Of a stretch of 64,000 bases of DNA, positions 52,701-64,000 are shown one piece after another. The stretch's first letter is position 1. Each line of letters opens with the position of its first letter. Below the pieces are notes generated by a model, which was not told the DNA's origin, ran no database searches, and was given only the letters and a program-made list of their open reading frames with translations. The DNA lies in the NCBI RefSeq assembly GCF_007655135.1, contig NC_045131.1:20444001-20508000 (forward strand), in the 5' to 3' direction. The position numbers and the translations under genes are program-made. The DNA comes from Punica granatum (lineage: Eukaryota; Streptophyta; Magnoliopsida; Myrtales; Lythraceae).

Positions 52701-55010
52701 GTATGTTTGAATGAGCTAAACAAATCGTGATAACGCCGGCTTTTGTTAAAAAAGGGTGCTATTATCACGGTCGATGTTTGAGCATGCGAGAAATAATTAA
52801 ACCACGATTAGGAAATCGTTCGTGACTCGGATAGAGCCATGAGAACCTTCGGCCACCCTTCACAAGATGAAGCCGAGGGCTTCTTGGCCTTCCTTGAGTC
52901 AAGAATGAATTCCTTATCTCAAGTTTAATTTGTTGATCGGATGATGTGAAGTTTTACTTCAATGTCTTTACGATTCCCATATTAAAATATCATGTAAAGA
53001 CTCTTTTAAACAAAGCATGCATGGATTCGAGTATCGATGACTCATTCGGGTCCATTTGGTTATGAGGATAGTTTCGGTCATTAGACCAAATTATCTCGAT
53101 CCTTATGGAATCGTCTTGGTCGTCGAGTCGCGAATCGTTTTCACAATTAATGCATTCGGCACAACCCTTAAGCATTAATGCCACAAACTGGTTAATCGGG
53201 ACGCTCACACGATTAAACTCACTTCACACTGATAAAGTTTACCCGAATTGGACATTAACTGATGATAACTCGCGTCGACGAGTCGTCAAAGGATGTTGGT
53301 GCCCTTTTTAAACTTATCAATTTCAAAACCCGAAACGCGGGTCCGATGTAGCATGGACGTCTAAAAAGGGCTTTTGTGTCTCAACTTGAGTTTTCACTTG
53401 ATTCCAGGTAACTCATGTCAAGATACAGAAGATCTTTCTGGATCACTTCCGACAGATCAACCGATTCTTTGGCTTTTCAGGGTTCTTGCACAAACCCTGG
53501 ATGATCCAGGGAATCGGTCGACACCGGCTACAGGCCGAGGTGGCCCGCACTGTGATGTTTCCCCTTTTTCTGAAAACAATTTTCAAATAAAGGGCAAAAT
53601 CGTCTTTTCACAATTCCAGCGACATCTTAGGGTTAGCATAATAGAAACACTACAGTACGGGATAAGAACGGGCTACCTGTTCAGGTGCAGGTTCATCTGC
53701 ATAGCCTTTTCTTATCTAACTGATGAGTTTCTGCTATCCTAACATAGACTCGGGTAACTAGAACAGTTGATCCTTGTCAGAAAACCTGTGAAATGCTGAT
53801 TAACCTTTCACTCGACCTAACCAAACACTAGATAATGGTTAGGAGGAATTCTAGATTCCAAATCTAGAGTCAAACACGAGTTTGGTTAATTCAGTGGTAA
53901 TTCAGTGTGTCAATACAGAACAACTGTAAAAGCGATTCACACACCTGAGATTTGACTCTCTTTGTCAAGTTCTCAAAACAAAGCCGAATGCTGAAACATT
54001 GGCATATGTTTGATTGTTTAGCATATGGCATTTGCTTGCAAAAACACCCCTGGGTTAATAATCTGTTAATTCACGTAAACAAGACAATAACAAACACTTT
54101 GTCTGTTATTAACCTGTTGCTTGTTATCTTTACACCTGTTTGCCATGCGGGTCGGGCCTGACCCCTAGGCCGAATAATATTAGGGTTCAACGCCCTAATC
54201 ATCGAGCACAGGGTCCAACACCCTAATCAACACTCACAGGGTCCAACGCCCTATTCAGTGAGAGCGTTCATTGAATTTCAGTTCTTCGGTCTTTTCCCTA
54301 AACTCACGGTGAGTTAGAGTGGAATAATAACCGAACGCGAAACGACTGGAATTCGACCCTTTGCAATTTGTATTTATTGTTTTGAGAGCATTGTAAGGAT
54401 TCTATTTGGTGCATTTTATTCTGTAAGAATTCCAGTCGGTGAGCGAACGGTCCGAGAGTCGAATTAATCGAATCGGTCTAATGCTTGCCCAGACACAAGT
54501 GAATCCAAGATATCGCGGTTCTGGTTCACGCAGGGATTCAACCTCCATGGTTCGATGAACTGTAATGCAAGATTGTGAACCAATTCCCCGACATATAGAT
54601 TTACTTCTCTCCGGGCTTCTCAACCGACATCGTTTGGTTCATCGAATATCGGTGTCAAAACGTGCGAGCCGAGTGCAGCTTAATTCACGCGGTAAATAAT
54701 AAAACATGCAAGCCTAGCAAACCAGAGTACCGAAAGGGCGTGCGGGATATAGGCCCGCACGTAACATGAACCCCCGAACACGGATTTTCCGGTTCCGCAC
54801 AGATCAATGCCTTAACAACAAACTAGGTGTTCCATACCCCTAGACCCAGGGAACTTATCCGCCCCTCGACCTTCGGGTCGTAAAATGATAAGTGGCGACT
54901 CCTTCTCTCACGCGTGTCCGACGCGCGTCCCGCGGGAAGGTGGACGTTCCGACCAAGCCGCGCGATCCAAAAGCGCGCGATGCGGGCCCCGACGAGAGTC
55001 CACATTCGGG
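49730..55010 (+). repeat. LTR L2, 3' LTR of element C, last ~8 bp lost in gap
   Basis: It is nearly identical to L1 up to about 51770. The minisatellite (51669-52170) is rearranged. After about 52300, 1-3 bp indels appear often (for example an extra TGA at 53262). It ends ...CACATTCGGG directly at the Ns, where L1 has eight more bases. Confidence 0.92.
54497..54606 (+). promoter_or_regulatory. Structured RNA motif in L2
   Basis: P1 is AAGTGAATC with GATTTACTT: one A-U of L1 has become a G-U, which still pairs. P2 is GGTTCAC/GTGAACC as in L1. Confidence 0.55.
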
Positions 55011-55110
55011 NNNNNNNNNNNNNNNNNNNNNNNNNNNNNNNNNNNNNNNNNNNNNNNNNNNNNNNNNNNNNNNNNNNNNNNNNNNNNNNNNNNNNNNNNN
55101 NNNNNNNNNN
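55011..55110. other. Assembly gap (100 N)
   Basis: Exactly 100 unknown bases, the conventional length for a gap of unknown size. Left of it an LTR is about to end; right of it lies the 3' tail of another C-family copy, so at least the LTR end and possibly a whole element interior are missing. Confidence 0.98.
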
Positions 55111-55383
55111 GTCAGTCCCGATTACTTTTCTTGCATTGGGGTCAAATCCCGTCGGGTCAGTCCCGACTTTAATTGCATGTTTCAAGCTTTGTTCCGGAAC
55201 TCTACATGTTATTGTGCAACAGTCTCACCATATTCCCTCTTATTAGGTACAACATCCTACATATCCAAAACAAGAAGGAGAGGCCATATAGGAAATTCCA
55301 TTTTGATCATTGCTATCCAAACTGGGGTGCTTTGATCTTTGATTGCATCCTCTACTCGAGCAAGCAGTCAAAGAGGGGCAAGC
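55111..55383 (+). mobile_element. 3' tail fragment of another C-family copy
   Basis: It matches 49458-49729 with small indels, ending in the hairpin (55336-55374) and polypurine tract before L3. Confidence 0.85.
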
Positions 55384-58300
55384 TGTCAGCACCCCATTTG
55401 CTGGCATTCCACACCATTCCAAACAATGATATTAGCAATGACCCAAGCCACGACTTGAGCAGAATACAGAAAACGGCTCGGCAGAGCAAGAAATCACTAT
55501 TCATCCTCAAGTTGGCAAAATTGAGCAAATGGCCCATGATGGACATGACAGAAGGACTCTAGGGGTCACCAAAGGGGAACAGAGCGACCAAAGAACTCAA
55601 CAATGTCCAAAACCGGCGTTTTCAGTGTATTACACGGACGGCACTATTTTCCGATAGTTCGCTCGGTCATCGGAAGATAGTGAATATTGGACTCCAAAAA
55701 TCCACACCAGTGCCAAATAGATGAAGAGTGTCCCCAAAGGCATTTTGCAAATCATCTGTTCTATACAGAACAACTTCTGTATACAGACAACTTTTCAGTG
55801 GAAGTCCAAAAATGCCGGTTTCCTAGAGAAAAAGTTAATTCCAAATATCAGACGCGGCCATGCCCATCAGCACACAGAGTAGGAACAACGCTTCAGATTG
55901 TCTTTTGGAAGTCACACAGACACTTCAAATGACTTCCGAACGGCAAAACAAGCATACCCCTCTTCAGAAGAGCATAGCCGGAGAAGGGTCTGATGGAATT
56001 ACGGCAAACGAAGTTCATACTGCATTGCCCAGAAAAACTCTAGCAGACATTCACAATTGGGCAAAACAGACAGCAAAACCCTTCGCGGTTTCCCGAGTAA
56101 CCTCCGAAGAGCGGAAATGACCATTTTCAGTGGAAATCCATATCCGGAGGTCCTCTTTGGGGAAATTTGACGCCGAATGCTTACGTTACACAATGCTAGC
56201 CTTCTTAAGGCTCAATGTGGAGTCGTCGGAATAATTCACACAACTCATCTAGATCTCTCAAACAGTGCTTTAGAGGTCTCAGATACACTCTTCAAGTCCT
56301 TGGAGGTCTAATCTTGACAAACAGAGATTACAGTAATCTCCGGAGTGCCCAAGCAACTCAGAAGTCATCTTGAGAAAACCAGTCTCGGCCTCCTAGGACG
56401 TCTCCGGCCCCACGTTAGCATTACCGGCTTAAGGGATGATTGTTCACGTGGTTGACAACTTATGCCAAAATGACCAACATGAGATGCAGACACGGGATAT
56501 GCTGTCAGAAGAAGCGGACAACTTCGCCCCGATCACTTGCAATGGGCAAAATCGGCTCCCGAGCCCCACACACATCCGGGACATTTCTCAATAGAAAATG
56601 TCAATCTTGGGCTCATTAACTCCGTTTTCACGCGTATACAGACAATTCGACGTTCAATTCGAACCACGAACTTCGAATACGCGACCAATCGAGACCCGAG
56701 TCTTTCCCGGTTCTCCTCACAAGCCGTGGGACCCACGGGCTGCCCAAGGGCAACCGCCCTTTGCCCCAAACTTTTCGGCCTTTTCCCCTTTCCTCTCTTG
56801 CCCTCACCTAGCCCAAAATATCTTTGGTCTTCCAAGTCAACACTCAAGCCATTAACTCCACCTCCATTAATGCTTCTTGGCTCTTCCTCATCAAGATACT
56901 TGGATGACATTCATCCTCATCTCCATTAGGGCAACCGACCTTCATTAATGAGGCCCTTAATGGTGCTTTGTTTTGCTTAATTGCTCATTAGCTTCACATA
57001 TATATTGCCTATTTGTGATTAAGCTAATCATTCATGAAGCACACCTCATCTTGCTAGTTTCTCCTCTAGAAAATGCTCTCAACTCCTTAGGAACCAGCAG
57101 CAAGCAAAGAACTTCATGAAAATCAAGAATCAAGCCAAATAGCTTTGGAGTTTAGGTCGGGATCCATAGCGGGCACTATTCCGACTTATATCCAAAATTC
57201 TTCAAACTTCATAGACGACATGTTTCGACCCAAGGATTCCATTTCTGAACCCAGTTTTTTAGTTTGGAGTCGTTTGCTTATCATTTTGGATCATTTCGGG
57301 TGAAGTTGGAGCTCTCGGGTGAACAGTGCCCGTCACCAGCGTCACCGAGCGCAGCCAGGCGTCACCGAGCGCAGCCAGCATCCGCAGCAGGCGTCAGCGC
57401 ATCCGCAGCCAGGCGTCCGAGCGCAGCCAGCATCCGCACCAGGCGTCACCCGCGCACGCCCGCGCCCTCACCAGCGCAGCCCGCGCGTCACCAGCGCACG
57501 CACGCCCGCCCGTCACCAGCGCACGCACGCGCCCGTCACCGCGCACGCCCGCGCCCGTCACCCGCGCCACAGCCCGCACAGCGCGCGCGCCGTCACCCGC
57601 GCACGCCCGCGCCGACCAGCGCACGCCAGCGCCCGTCACCAGCGCAGCCCGCGCCCGTCACAGCGCACGCGCCCGTCACCAGCGCACGCCGCGCCCGTCA
57701 CCCGCGCACGCCCGCGCCCGTCACCAGCGCACGCCGCGCCCGTCACCCGCGCACGCGCGCCGTCACCCGCGCACCGACGCCGTCACCAGCGCACGCGCGC
57801 CCGTCACCAGCGCACGCCGCGCCCGTCACAGCGCACCCGCGCCCGTCACCAGCGCACGCCCGCGCCCGTCACCAGCCCACGTCCGTGCCCACTAGCTCCC
57901 GTCACCGTGCTCGACCGTGCCCGTGCACGTCCATCTTGCACCCGAATACCCTTTAAGGGTTCCACCGAGTCACCCGACTCTCAAACACTTCCCCGACTCT
58001 TTCCTCGTATTCCGAGGCTAGGTAAACACTTCGACTTAGAGGAGTTAGGACTTTTTATATTTTTGCATGGCTATGGAGTATTATGGTGTTTCATGCATGT
58101 TTCATTCACAAGATTTAATTTTTATGCAATTTTATGTTATATTATACACGTACACTATCTTAGGACTTGCTACCATGTCGGAAAGGGGCTTGGATCATCA
58201 TAAAGAAGACTATCCCGACCCTATTATGGCACATTAAGTCTCGGCCAATTCTCTAAAGGAGAGGGTTGAGATTTATTGCTCTTTTCGGGTTAAGATCGGT

Positions 58301-60737
58301 CTCCTTAGCCTATTCAAGTTAATTTCCGAGTTTGTTTATCATTATTGCATGCATGAAGCCGGTGTTATGTTATCCTTTCCTTAATTAACACGTTTGTGAA
58401 TGTTTGTATGTTTGAATGAGCTAAACAAATCGTGATAACGCCGGCTTTTGTTAAAAAAGGGTGCTATTTATCACGGTCGATGTTTGAGCATGCGAGAAAT
58501 AATTAAACCACGATTAGGAAATCGTTCGTGACTCGGATAGAGCCATGAGAACCTTCGGCCACCCTTCACAAGATGAAGCCGAGGGCTTCTTGGCCTTCCT
58601 TGAGTCAAGAATGAATTCCTTATCTCAAGTTTAATTTGTTGATCGGATGATGATGTGAAGTTTTACTTCAATGTCTTTACGATTCCCATATTAAAATATC
58701 ATGTAAAAGACTCTTTTAAACAAAGCATGCATGGATTCGAGTATCGATGACTCATTCGGGTCCATTTGGTTATGAGGATAGTTTCGGTCATTAGACCAAA
58801 TTATCCTCGATCCTTATGGAATCGTCTTGGTCGTCGAGTCGCGAATCGTTTTCACAATTAATGCATTCGGCACAACCCTTAAGCATTAATGCCACAAACT
58901 GGTTAATCGGGACGCTCACACGATTAAACTCACTTCACACTGATAAAGTTTACCCGAATTGGACATTAACTGATAACTCGCGTCGACGAGTCGTCAAAGG
59001 ATGTTGGTGCCCTTTTTAAACTTATCAATTTCAAAACCCGAAACGCGCGGTCCGAGCTAGACTAAAATGGACGTCTAAAGTGGGTCTAATTGTGTCTCAA
59101 CTTGAGTTTCACTTGATTCAGGTAACTCAGGTAACTCATCAAGATACGGAAGATCTTTCTGGATCACTTCCGGACAGATCAACCGATTCTTTGGCTTTTT
59201 CAGGGTTCTTGCACAACCCTGGATGATCCAGGGAATCGGTCGACACCGGCTACAGGCCGAGGTGGCCCGCACTGTGATGTTTCCCTTTTTTCTGAAAACA
59301 ATTTTCAAATAAAGGGCAAAATCGTCTTTTCACAATCCAGCGACATCCTTAGGGTTAGCATAACAGAAACACTACAGTACGGGATAAGAACGGGCTACCT
59401 GTTCAGGTGCAGGTTCATCTGCATAGCCTTTTCTTATCTAACTGATGAGTTTCTGCTATCCTAACATAGACTCGGGTAACTAGAACAGTTGATCCTTGTC
59501 AGAAAAACTGTGAAATGTTGATTAACCTTTCACTCGACCTAACCAAACACTAGATAATGGTTAGGAGGAATTCTAGATTCCAAATCTAGAGTCAAAACAC
59601 GAGTTTGGTTAATTCAGTGGTAATTCAGTGTCACAATACAGAACAACTGTAAAAGCGATTCACACACCTGAGATTTGACTCTCTTTGTCAAGTTCTCAAA
59701 ACAAAGCCGAATGCTGCTGAAACATTGGCATATGTTTGATTGTTTAGCATATGGCATTTGCTTGCAAAAACACCCTGGGTTAATAATCTGTTAATTCACG
59801 TAAACAAGACAATAACAAACACTTTGTCTGTTATTAACCTGTTGCTTGTTATCTTTCTACACCTGTTTGCCATGCGGGTCGGGCCTGACCCCTAGGCCGA
59901 ATAATATTAGGGTTCAACGCCCTAATCATCGAGCACAGGGTCCAACACCCTAATCAACACTCACAGGGTCCAACGCCCTATTCAGTGAGAGCGTTCATGG
60001 AATTTCAGTTCTTCGGTCTTTTCCCTAACTCACGGTGAGTTAGAGTGGAATAATAACCGAACGCGAAACGACTGGAATTCGACCCTTTTGCAATTTGTAT
60101 TTATTGTTTTTGAGAGCATTGTAAGGATTCTATTGGTGCATTTTTATTCTGTAAGAATTCCAGTCGGTGAGCGAACGGTCCGAGAGTCGAATTAATCGAA
60201 TCGGTCTAATGCTTGCCCAGACACAAGTGAAATCCAAGATATCGCGGTTCTGGTTCACGCAGGGATTCAACCTCCTGCGATGAACTGTAATGCAAGATTG
60301 TGACCAATTCCCGACATATAGATTTACTTTCTCTCCCGCTTCTCAACCGACATCGTTTGGTTCATCGATATCCGGTGTCAAAACGTGCGAGCCGAGTGCA
60401 GCTTAATTCACGCGGTAAAATAATAACATGCAAGCCTAGCAAACCAGAGTACCGAAAGGGCCGTGCGGGATATAGGCCGCACGTAACATGAACCCCCGAA
60501 CACGGATTTTCCGGTTCCGCACAGATCAATGCCTTAACAACAAACTAGGTGTTCCATACCCCTAGACCCAGGGTAACTTATCCCCTCGACCTTCGGGTCG
60601 TAAAATGATAAGTGGCGACTCCTTCTCCACTCTCACGGGTCCGCCGCGTCCCCGCGGGAAGTGGACGTTCCGACCAAGCCGCGCGATCCAAAAGCGCGCG
60701 ATGCGGGCCCCGACGAGAGTCCATTCGGGTCCGTACA
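55384..60737 (+). repeat. LTR L3, C family (5354 bp)
   Basis: It starts TGTCAGCACCCC and ends GTCCGTACA. It has few substitutions against L1 but many 1-bp losses in short runs and duplicated 2-3 bp motifs (such as an extra CTG near 59716). The minisatellite at 57332-57882 differs from both other LTRs. Confidence 0.9.
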
Positions 60738-61346
60738 GCTTGGCGACTCCACTGGGACATACTTAGTGGGTTCAGGCTCGATCCCGTTTGTTTGCTTGCA
60801 TGTTCATTTACCGCTTTCTACAATTTTCCGCTTATTACTTTATGCACCTTTACTTTCCGCACTTGCATTGCATCATACTAGTGGATTTAGGTACCTCGCC
60901 TGTGAAATCCCACGGGCCCAATTTAGGAAGCTAGGTTAGTCAGAGGTTCCGAGTAAGGGAACGGATCGAGTCGGCTCCGCCACCGAACCGGCCCCAAAGA
61001 TCCTCGCTCGATTCAAGGAATTGACACCCTTGAATCGAGGCCCCCATCCCTAGTTAGTGGTTTTCCCAGTAGAGCACTGAAACCATGCATAAACAGGGAC
61101 CGTCATGCTGGGCCAAAAATAACCTTCACGCAGCCTACCGACCCAATTTGAGTCTTTGAGTCGGCTCGTAGTTTTCTTTTTTAGGCGAGCCTTTTGTTGT
61201 TTTCACTAAGAAGTGTTGTATAATGTAAAGAACTCGTGCTATAATTATTTCTGTCTGTACCTGCATGCATATTTCCAAAACAAACTAGGACATTACATCA
61301 GTTTGTTTATAAACATTAAACCAATATCTTATCCATTTAGGTAAGA
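60738..61346 (+). other. 5' leader of the third C-family element
   Basis: PBS at 60741-60759 (one G fewer than in C), inverted-repeat left arm at 61291-61305, TAG|GTAAG at 61338-61345. No gene is seen. Confidence 0.75.
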
Positions 61347-62848
61347 ATGGATCGCCCGCGTCCCTGTCCTAGGCTGGATGTCATCATCACACGCCGTCAG
61401 CGGACATTACTCGCCTTTGGAACATATTCCGCCCAGTAGACCGCGCATTCCTCCGGCTCTTCATAGGAGACCTACCATTGCTCGCCGATTCTCCCATTGA
61501 TTGGACCCTACTCAGAACTGCCATTAGTTTTTGGGATACTCAGCGAGCCGTTTTCAGCTTCCATGGGACAGAGTTAGCACCTACAGTAGAGGAATATGCG
61601 ACGCTTCTTCAGCTGTCTACACCGGTTCATGACATCGTGGTGCCCAACCCGTTTGCCACGATACAGAACAGACTAGCCGTCCTTTTAGGTCTCCGCAACG
61701 AAGAAGTTTATTGCGAGCTTCAGTATGGAGGGGAGCACAGCATTAGGACCACATGGCTCATAGACTTCATACAGACCAGTGCTTTGAATGCCACAGGAGA
61801 GTCTTATCAGCGCGACGCTTGTCACGGATTTCTTTTACTCATCTTCGGAACCATGCTATTCCCGTACTCGTCGAACCTCACAGACGGGGCACTTGCTCAA
61901 GTCATCCTCCAAGTGGTAGGAGGCCATAGTTATGTGGAAGCCGTTTTGGCTGAGACCATTCGGTCTCTTGACTATGTACGAGAGAATCGACGGGGCAGGA
62001 TGAGAGGATCTCCACATTTGCTTCTTCAGATTTGGCTTCTCGCACACCTCAGGCCGTTCGGCTTATCTCATCCTTTTTCATGTATCACCGACGAGCGATC
62101 ACTCATCGCTCGCTTACTTCATGTGTTTCGACCTTCCGACCGTAACTACAACCGACTGGATGCAGTTTATGGAGGAGCTCACCCCAGCACAGTTTTTATG
62201 GACTACACGTTGGAATCCTGGCGGTCCCATGATCATGGGATGTCCTTCGATTATAGGACTTCCCTTAATCAGTCATTTGGGGAGCACACTTATCTTTCCA
62301 TCCCGAGTCATCAGACAACTCGGCGGGCTACAAGATATGCCTATAGAAGCAGATCGCACTTCACACTGCTTCAGATGGTCAAACACCACAATTTCACTCC
62401 CGGATAGGATTCTACGAGTTAGAGGGTCCGACGCTTATGGAGCACGCGCATCGTCCAGCAATTGTACTTTCCAGAACATCCCACTGACGAGGAGCGAGCT
62501 TTTGCAGCTACAGCAGCGTATGTGATGCAGTTCCATCCATATGGATTCGCACCTGTTCGTCGACTACGCATGCCACGGATACTGCCAACATCGCACGCAG
62601 ACATTTCGGATGCAGAGAGCTCAAGTCAAGGAGTCGCACGCACAGAGCTGCAGGTTATTAGGGCAGAACGAGATCGTCTTCGCTGTGAGCTAGTGGATAT
62701 TCGCGCAGAACTCACTGATCACAGAGAGCTTCAGAGCGAGTTGGTTCAAACTCGTGCACGCGTAGCCGGCCAAGACAGGGAGATAGCGCGTTTGAACGCT
62801 ACGCTGGATCTAGCGCAGGCAAGAGCGCGCAGGATCTCCCACCCTTGA
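61347..62848 (+). pseudogene. ORF1 of the third C-family element, frameshifted
   Basis: It is nearly identical to 38415-39911. Breaks: two extra bases near 61392 (CACACGCCGTC for CACACCGTC), an in-frame CTT duplication near 62023, one extra A near 62150 and one lost base near 62424. Each is a run or short-tandem change, which fits consensus error better than decay. The ATG is at 61347. Confidence 0.85.
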
Positions 62849-63153
62849 GCTCATTTACTGAGCGTTTTTGCCTGTACAGAATTCGCGTAGCGCTCACTCA
62901 GCTACGGGTCGTAACAGTTGGCGGTTTAATGTTTATGTTTCCTTTTGAACAGACTGCCTTTGTAAATTATGAAACGCGAATCAAGCTGATGTAATGGCAT
63001 TAGTGTTTTTAAACTCATACATCTCATGCATTTATATACTGTCATTTACATCTAGAAGATGGTTAACACATAACAATTGCACTTATACACTTACACATAT
63101 ATAGGTATTAACAACTGGCGTCGCATCGATACCCTACTCGGGCACGCGGAAAA
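62849..63153 (+). other. ORF1-gag intergenic region, third C-family element
   Basis: It holds the right inverted-repeat arm CAAGCTGATGTAATG (62982-62996) and the same acceptor-like ATATATAG|GT before gag. It is identical to C as far as I can see. Confidence 0.65.
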
Positions 63154-64000
63154 ATGGCTGAAGAGCAACAACCTGTTATCTCGGAGCGAGACGCGCCACC
63201 GATGCCTGCACAGTCCATCCCGGAAGATACACGTGTGATATCATCTCCAGCACCTACAACGTATTCCGGTGCTATTCCAACGCACTTCCCTTCTCCTGCA
63301 CAAGTGTCACCCAATGTTGTCGATCCCGTGCGCTTTGCCGCACTTGAAGGGATCGTTAATCAGTTGGCTGCCAATATGAACACCAATATGACAGAGCTCA
63401 TGGCAATGCTTCGGGATCAAAACCGAGCTTCCTCAAGCCATACTCCGTCTCCTGAACGCAGGACAACTGTTCATCGGAATCCGATTGACCCTCCTATTTA
63501 TGTGACTGATAGCGAAGATATGTCTTTTCCAGCAACGACATATGTGCCGACAATCACTCCAGTCAGTGATCCTATGCCACCACCACCGGCTCCGACATCA
63601 GTGCCATTTCCACCCGCGGCGTTCCTATCAACAGATCCCGCAATGATCACTTTGCCGCCGCTCACCATACCTACTCAATCCCCCATTTACACCGTTCCAC
63701 CACCGACGGTTCCTCCAGTCGCGATCACACAAGTCCCTGCTCCCACTATGGAACCTTTTTCATTCCAAGCTCCACAAACCCAAATGAGCTTCTCCTACCA
63801 AACTCCACCGCCTCTAAATATTCCTCCCACTGAGCCTGGCACACCTACTCATGCCGCACCTGCAATTCTACCGACGAACATTCCTCCTGAAAATGAACAG
63901 GAGAAAAGAATGAAGAGAATGGAGGAAACCATTCGAACCCTCCAAGCAGGCACGTCCGTCATGACTTCAGCGACAGTGACTGGAATCTCTTTCCAGGCAT
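63154..64000 (+). CDS. gag: gag, N-terminal part, third C-family element (cut by window edge)
   Basis: It has the same start and sequence as C gag (40217 onward): the Pro-rich N-terminal region up to just before the gag core. One base is missing near 63957 (CACGTCCGTC for CACGTCCCGTC), which shifts the last 40 bases out of frame. The rest lies beyond the window. Confidence 0.88.
   Translation, partial: MAEEQQPVISERDAPPMPAQSIPEDTRVISSPAPTTYSGAIPTHFPSPAQVSPNVVDPVRFAALEGIVNQLAANMNTNMTELMAMLRDQNRASSSHTPSPERRTTVHRNPIDPPIYVTDSEDMSFPATTYVPTITPVSDPMPPPPAPTSVPFPPAAFLSTDPAMITLPPLTIPTQSPIYTVPPPTVPPVAITQVPAPTMEPFSFQAPQTQMSFSYQTPPPLNIPPTEPGTPTHAAPAILPTNIPPENEQEKRMKRMEETIRTLQAGTSVMTSATVTGISFQA

Larger units (their letters stand above)
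32421..55010 (+). mobile_element. Element C: near-complete Ogre/Tat Ty3-gypsy retrotransposon
   Basis: LTR L1 (32421-37800), PBS, leader, ORF1, gag-pro, intron, pol, 3' UTR with hairpins and arrays, polypurine tract, LTR L2 (49730-55010, cut by the gap). The LTRs differ by few substitutions outside a GC-rich minisatellite, so the insertion is recent. All three ORFs are open, apart from a missing base near the start of the pol exon compared with B. No target duplication can be checked: the left flank is another C tail and the right flank is the gap. Confidence 0.93.
55384..64000 (+). mobile_element. Third C-family element (5' part, runs off window)
   Basis: L3, PBS, leader, ORF1 and the first 0.85 kb of gag, in the same order as C. 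Substitutions against C are very few. The frame breaks are small indels, so the copy may be younger and more intact than the sequence suggests. Confidence 0.88.

Overview
This is plant nuclear DNA made almost entirely of nested and tandem LTR retrotransposons. I see no host gene. The elements are Ty3/gypsy of the Tat/Ogre type: LTRs of about 5.0-5.4 kb, a tRNA-Arg-like primer-binding site, an extra ORF upstream of gag, a gag-pro ORF separated from pol by an apparent intron, two RNase H domains, no chromodomain, and tandem repeats in the 3' UTR. From memory the ORF1 and gag style resembles pomegranate (Punica) repeats, but that is a weak species guess.

Layout. (1) Positions 1-18319: element A, same sense as the window. 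Its 5' LTR lacks about 419 bp outside the window. ORF1 and gag each carry an in-frame stop. Protease and pol are gone, replaced by about 1.6 kb of unrelated sequence, followed by a hairpin-rich 3' UTR, a satellite-like array and the 3' LTR (13289-18319). (2) A sits inside the gag-pro ORF of element B. Only 43 bp of B follow A before a minus-strand solo LTR (18363-23111, TSD GCTGT) interrupts B again. The rest of B follows: end of gag-pro, intron, decayed pol, 3' UTR, and a 3' LTR cut off at 31064. (3) B's cut LTR is fused to the 3' tail of a C-family element (31065-32420). (4) 32421-55010: element C, nearly intact, with ORF1 (498 aa), gag-pro (1199 aa) and pol (1103 aa). Its LTRs are nearly identical, so it is young. 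(5) A 100-N gap (55011-55110) starts about 8 bp before the end of C's 3' LTR. (6) 55111-64000: another C-family tail, LTR, ORF1 and start of gag, full of 1-3 bp indels that look like consensus errors.

How the genes work together. Gag forms the particle. The protease, RT, two RNase H domains and integrase mature, copy and insert the element. ORF1 has no known role. Element A would need another copy's proteins to move.

The most interesting signals are RNA-level structures supported by compensatory base changes between the A/B and C families. These are: a 14-15 bp inverted repeat that brackets ORF1, with a splice donor touching the ORF1 start codon and an acceptor just before gag; a gag-pro stop codon buried in a splice donor; a roughly 110-120 nt structured motif near the LTR 3' end; a repeated two-hairpin module in the 3' UTR with a built-in alternative fold; and a hairpin that overlaps the polypurine tract.
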